A stretch of DNA of 8,188 nt. Origin: DASWKG01 sp036396755. GTDB lineage: Bacteria > Actinomycetota > UBA4738 > CALAEC01. The stretch lies in NCBI GenBank assembly GCA_036396755.1, contig DASWKG010000128.1:1-8188 (forward strand), written 5' to 3'. Of this stretch, positions 5,848 to 8,188 are shown one piece after another. A model generated the notes under the pieces. That model was not told the DNA's origin, did no database searches, and saw nothing but the letters and a program-made list of their open reading frames with translations. The number at the start of each line of letters is the position of its first letter. The stretch's first letter is position 1. Position numbers and translations under genes: made by a program.

Positions 5848-6765
5848 GTGCCGCCGCGGCCGCGCTCGCGGGCCCGCATCGGGGGGAGCGGGCTGCTGCT
5901 CCTCACGCCGCTCATCTGGGGGGCGACCTTCCCGGCCACGAAGCTGGCCCTCGAGACCCTGCCGCTGCTCGCCTTCAGCGCGTGGAGTCGCTTCCTCGGG
6001 CTCCTCGCCGTCGCCGCCGTGATCCCGTTCGTGAGGGTCTCGCGGGCGGAGGTGAGGAGGGTCCTGGCGCCGGGCGCGTTGCTCGGCGCGCTCATGTTCG
6101 GGGCCTTCCTCCTGCAGAGCGCCGGCATCGAGCGCACCGAGGCGACGAAGGCCGGCTTCATCACCGGCCTCTACGTCGCGCTCACCCCGCTCCTGGGCCT
6201 GCTGCTCTTCCGTCACCGCGTCTCCGCGGCGGGCTGGATCGCCGCGCTCGTGTCCGTCGGCGGCCTCTACCTGCTCTCGGCCCCGGACCCCACCACGTTC
6301 CGGATCGGGGCGGGAGACGCCCTCGTGGCACTCTCGGCGGTGGTGTGGGCCGTCCACATCCTCGTCCTCGGGCGCGTGGCGGGGCGCCACCCCGCGATCC
6401 TGCTCGGCTTCGCGCAGATGGCCGCCGCCGCCGCGCTGCACGTCGCGGTGGCCGCGCCGGGGGGCCTCCGACCGGCCTTGGCGCTCGAGGCGTGGCACCT
6501 GCTCGTGATCACGGGGGTCCTCGGCTCGGGGGTGGCGTTCACGATCCAGGTGTTCGGCCAGCAGGAGGTGGGGGCGGCGCGCGCGGCGATCATCCTGGCG
6601 GGCGAGTCGGTGGTGGCGGCGCTGCTGTCGGCGATCTGGCTCGACGAGCGACTCCTCTGGCACCAGTGGATCGGCGCCGCGATCATGCTGGCGGCGATGG
6701 CCATGAGCGAGCTCGGGGCCCGGCGCCAGCCCGTCGAGCGCCTCGACCCGGCGGCCGTTCCCTAG
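5848..6765 (+). CDS. EamA-family (DMT superfamily) inner-membrane transporter
   Basis: 305-residue membrane protein with ten predicted helices, roughly 14-30, 41-63, 72-93, 101-121, 128-144, 156-175, 183-203, 216-238, 244-263 and 272-289: two EamA repeats of five helices. Family marks are LIWGATFPATKLAL (22-35), ATKAGFITGLYVALTPLLG (99-117) and the second-repeat stretch around GESVVAALLSAIWLDERL (252-269). Members are drug/metabolite carriers, often exporters of amino acids or other small molecules; no residue reveals the substrate. The GTG start lies one base after the amidohydrolase TAG, with only a distant GCGAGG (5827-5832) as ribosome-binding candidate, so reinitiation after the upstream gene is likely. 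The Arg-rich N-terminus (4-10) is on the side expected to stay cytoplasmic. Its TAG overlaps the stop of the convergent gene. Confidence 0.9.
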   Translation: MPPRPRSRARIGGSGLLLLTPLIWGATFPATKLALETLPLLAFSAWSRFLGLLAVAAVIPFVRVSRAEVRRVLAPGALLGALMFGAFLLQSAGIERTEATKAGFITGLYVALTPLLGLLLFRHRVSAAGWIAALVSVGGLYLLSAPDPTTFRIGAGDALVALSAVVWAVHILVLGRVAGRHPAILLGFAQMAAAAALHVAVAAPGGLRPALALEAWHLLVITGVLGSGVAFTIQVFGQQEVGAARAAIILAGESVVAALLSAIWLDERLLWHQWIGAAIMLAAMAMSELGARRQPVERLDPAAVP

Positions 6766-6780
6766 CGCCGGCGGCGCAGG
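6761..6780. terminator. Hairpin across the convergent stop codons (possible bidirectional terminator)
   Basis: CCT (6761-6763) pairs with AGG (6778-6780) and GCGCC (6765-6769) with GGCGC (6773-6777), leaving loop GGC and one bulged A at 6764. The resulting 8-base-pair stem spans both stop codons of the convergent genes and would form in either transcript. Neither strand has a U-tract afterwards, so it is not a classical intrinsic terminator, and it lies in the Arg-rich codons that end the oxidoreductase gene. Termination here is a guess from position. Confidence 0.25.
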
Positions 6781-8188
6781 TCGGCGAGGACCACGCGGGC
6801 TGCGTTGTGCCCCGGCGCACCCGTCACGCCTCCTCCCGGATGTGTCCCCGACCCGCAGAGGTAGAGCCCGGCCAGCGGCGTGCGGTACGCGCCGGCCTGC
6901 GGCGCCGGCCGGAGCGAGAAGAGCTGGTCGAGGGACATCTCGCCCTGGAAGATGTTTCCGCCGAGCAGGCCGAAGTCGCGCTCGAGGTCGAGCGGTGTCA
7001 CTGCGTGTCGGTGGATCACCGCGGCGGGCAGGTTCGGGGCGTACCGGCCGATCGTCTCGATCACGCGGTCGACGAGCTCGTCGCGCCGCTCGTCCCAGCT
7101 TCCCTCGGCGAGGTCGTAGGGCGCGTACTGGACGAAGGCGGTGAGCACGTGGGATCCCTCGGGAGCGAGCGTCGGGTCCTTCGTCGTGGGGATCACGCAG
7201 TCGAGCATCGGCTCGGCCGAGGGCCGACCGTACTTGGCGTCGTCCCAGGCACGCTCGAGGTAGGGGAGGGAGGGGCTGATGATGAACTCGGGGTGCTGCG
7301 GGCCGAGCTCGGTGCCCGGCATCGCCGTGAAGTCGGGCAGCTCCGTCAGCGCGAGGTTCACCTTCGCCGAGGCGCCACGGGTCCGGTAGCGCTCGACGTC
7401 GGCCACGAGGTCGGCGGGGAGGTTCCCGGCCCCGACGAGCCCGAGGAACGTCGTGCGCGGGTGGATCCCGGAGAGCACGGCCCGGGCGGCGATCCGCGTC
7501 CCGTCGGCGAGGGTGACCCCGCGGGCCCGGCCGTCCCGGACGCCGACCTCGACGACCTCGGCATCGGTTCGGATCTCGGCGCCGGCGTCGCGCGCCGAGG
7601 CGGCGATGGCCTCGGAGAGCGCCCCCATCCCGCCCCGGACGAACCCCCACGCGCCGCCGGGCCCCGCCGCCTCGCCGATCCGGTGGTGAAGGAGCACGTA
7701 CGCCGACCCGGGCGTCATCGGTCCGCCCCAGGCGCCGATCACGCCCCCCGGCGCGAGCGCGCCCTTGACGGCCTCGTCCTCGAAGTACTGCTCGAGGAAG
7801 TCGGCGACCGACAGGGTCATGAGGTCGACGATCTTCGCGAGGCGGCGCCGCTTCCCCACGAGGTAGCGGCCCAGCGAGAGCGCCTCCCTGATATCGGCCC
7901 ACGAGCCGAGCTGGGCGCTGGGCGGCACCCGGAGGAGCAGCGGGCGGAGGATGGCGGCCAGCTCGTCGAGGTCGCGCTCGTACTCGAGGTAGGCCTCGGC
8001 GTCGTGCTGGCTGAAGGCGGCGATCTCCTTGGCGGCGCGCGCGGCCTCCTCCCAGAACAGGAGCCCGCGCCCGTCGGGGAAGGGGGCGAAGTAGCCGGGG
8101 TCGATCGGATAGACCTCGTAGCCGAATCGCCGCAGGGCGAGGTCGCGGACGATCCTCCGGGGCATGAGGCTCACGACGTAGGAGGCCG
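6762..8188 (-). CDS. FAD-dependent oxidoreductase, PYROXD2/phytoene desaturase-like, C-terminal part
   Basis: About 474 residues are visible; the frame is open through the right edge, with no stop and no N-terminal GxGxxG dinucleotide-binding motif, so the first several dozen residues lie outside. The GTG at 8174 is not a credible start: the codons before it continue in frame as ASYVV, as in the family. Numbering from 8174, the FAD-domain middle includes GGVIGAWGGP (143-152) and the VRGGMGALSEAIA strand-helix (179-191). The near-C-terminal GGNIFQGEMSLDQLF (405-419) and LYLCGSGTHPGGGVTGAPG (437-455) are hallmark motifs of the PYROXD2 branch of the CrtI/NAD(P)-binding Rossmann flavoproteins. 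The substrate is unknown; no carotenoid gene is nearby, so calling it a phytoene desaturase would be unsafe. It is convergent with the transporter gene and shares a CTAG with it. Confidence 0.88.
   Translation of the reverse strand, partial: ASYVVSLMPRRIVRDLALRRFGYEVYPIDPGYFAPFPDGRGLLFWEEAARAAKEIAAFSQHDAEAYLEYERDLDELAAILRPLLLRVPPSAQLGSWADIREALSLGRYLVGKRRRLAKIVDLMTLSVADFLEQYFEDEAVKGALAPGGVIGAWGGPMTPGSAYVLLHHRIGEAAGPGGAWGFVRGGMGALSEAIAASARDAGAEIRTDAEVVEVGVRDGRARGVTLADGTRIAARAVLSGIHPRTTFLGLVGAGNLPADLVADVERYRTRGASAKVNLALTELPDFTAMPGTELGPQHPEFIISPSLPYLERAWDDAKYGRPSAEPMLDCVIPTTKDPTLAPEGSHVLTAFVQYAPYDLAEGSWDERRDELVDRVIETIGRYAPNLPAAVIHRHAVTPLDLERDFGLLGGNIFQGEMSLDQLFSLRPAPQAGAYRTPLAGLYLCGSGTHPGGGVTGAPGHNAARVVLADLRRRR

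Noticed and set aside
4260..6164. Minus-strand frame of 634 codons opposite the amidohydrolase and transporter
   Set aside because: Low-complexity Arg/Glu/Val/Pro composition, no domain, and it crosses the promoter region and two well-supported genes.
5809..7902. Minus-strand frame of 697 codons spanning the transporter and part of the oxidoreductase
   Set aside because: Arg/Pro/Ala/Gly-dominated throughout and in a different frame from the conserved FAD protein; a shadow.
6762..8188. Assignment as a carotenoid biosynthesis enzyme (crtI)
   Set aside because: Only the general flavoprotein fold is shared. The GGNIF...SLDQLF and GTHPGGGVTGAPG motifs fit the PYROXD2 branch better, and no carotenoid gene is adjacent.

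Overview
High-GC bacterial DNA, with most codons ending in G or C and many GTG starts. It is very tightly packed: by my calls only 78 of 8188 bases (4267-4343 and 5847) lie outside a gene. Base composition, the hisD-C-B-H-A-F order and a likely leaderless promoter all fit an actinobacterium or a similar high-GC lineage. The HisA is the ordinary type rather than the bifunctional PriA type of many Actinomycetes, so a deeper-branching or uncultured lineage is possible. I cannot name a taxon from the sequence alone.

Left half (1-4266, minus strand): a histidine biosynthesis operon read right to left as hisD, hisC, hisB, hisH, hisA and the first codons of hisF. All five junctions are the same 4-base stop/start overlap (GTGA four times, ATGA once). 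The genes cover central and late steps of the pathway: HisA isomerises ProFAR, HisH with HisF forms the imidazole ring, HisB dehydrates IGP, HisC transaminates, and HisD oxidises histidinol to histidine. hisG, hisI and hisE are not in the window.

Middle (4267-4343): a 77-base divergent promoter region. Leftward, a TACAAT -10 box ends 6 bases before the hisD ATG, which predicts a leaderless hisD mRNA with no attenuator. Rightward, a TAGAAT box precedes an amidohydrolase gene. A GC-rich inverted repeat lies between them.

Right half: a plus-strand pair, a YtcJ-like Amidohydro_3 metal hydrolase (4344-5846) and, one base later, a ten-helix EamA/DMT transporter (5848-6765). It meets a minus-strand FAD-dependent oxidoreductase of the PYROXD2/CrtI type, whose N-terminus lies beyond the right edge. 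The two convergent genes share a CTAG that gives both stop codons, with a small hairpin across it.

I see no mobile element, CRISPR array, RNA gene or defence system. Most of the window is ordinary metabolism. The points worth a second look are the uniform coupling of the his genes, the compact divergent promoter, substitutions in the amidohydrolase active-site region, and the shared-stop convergent junction.
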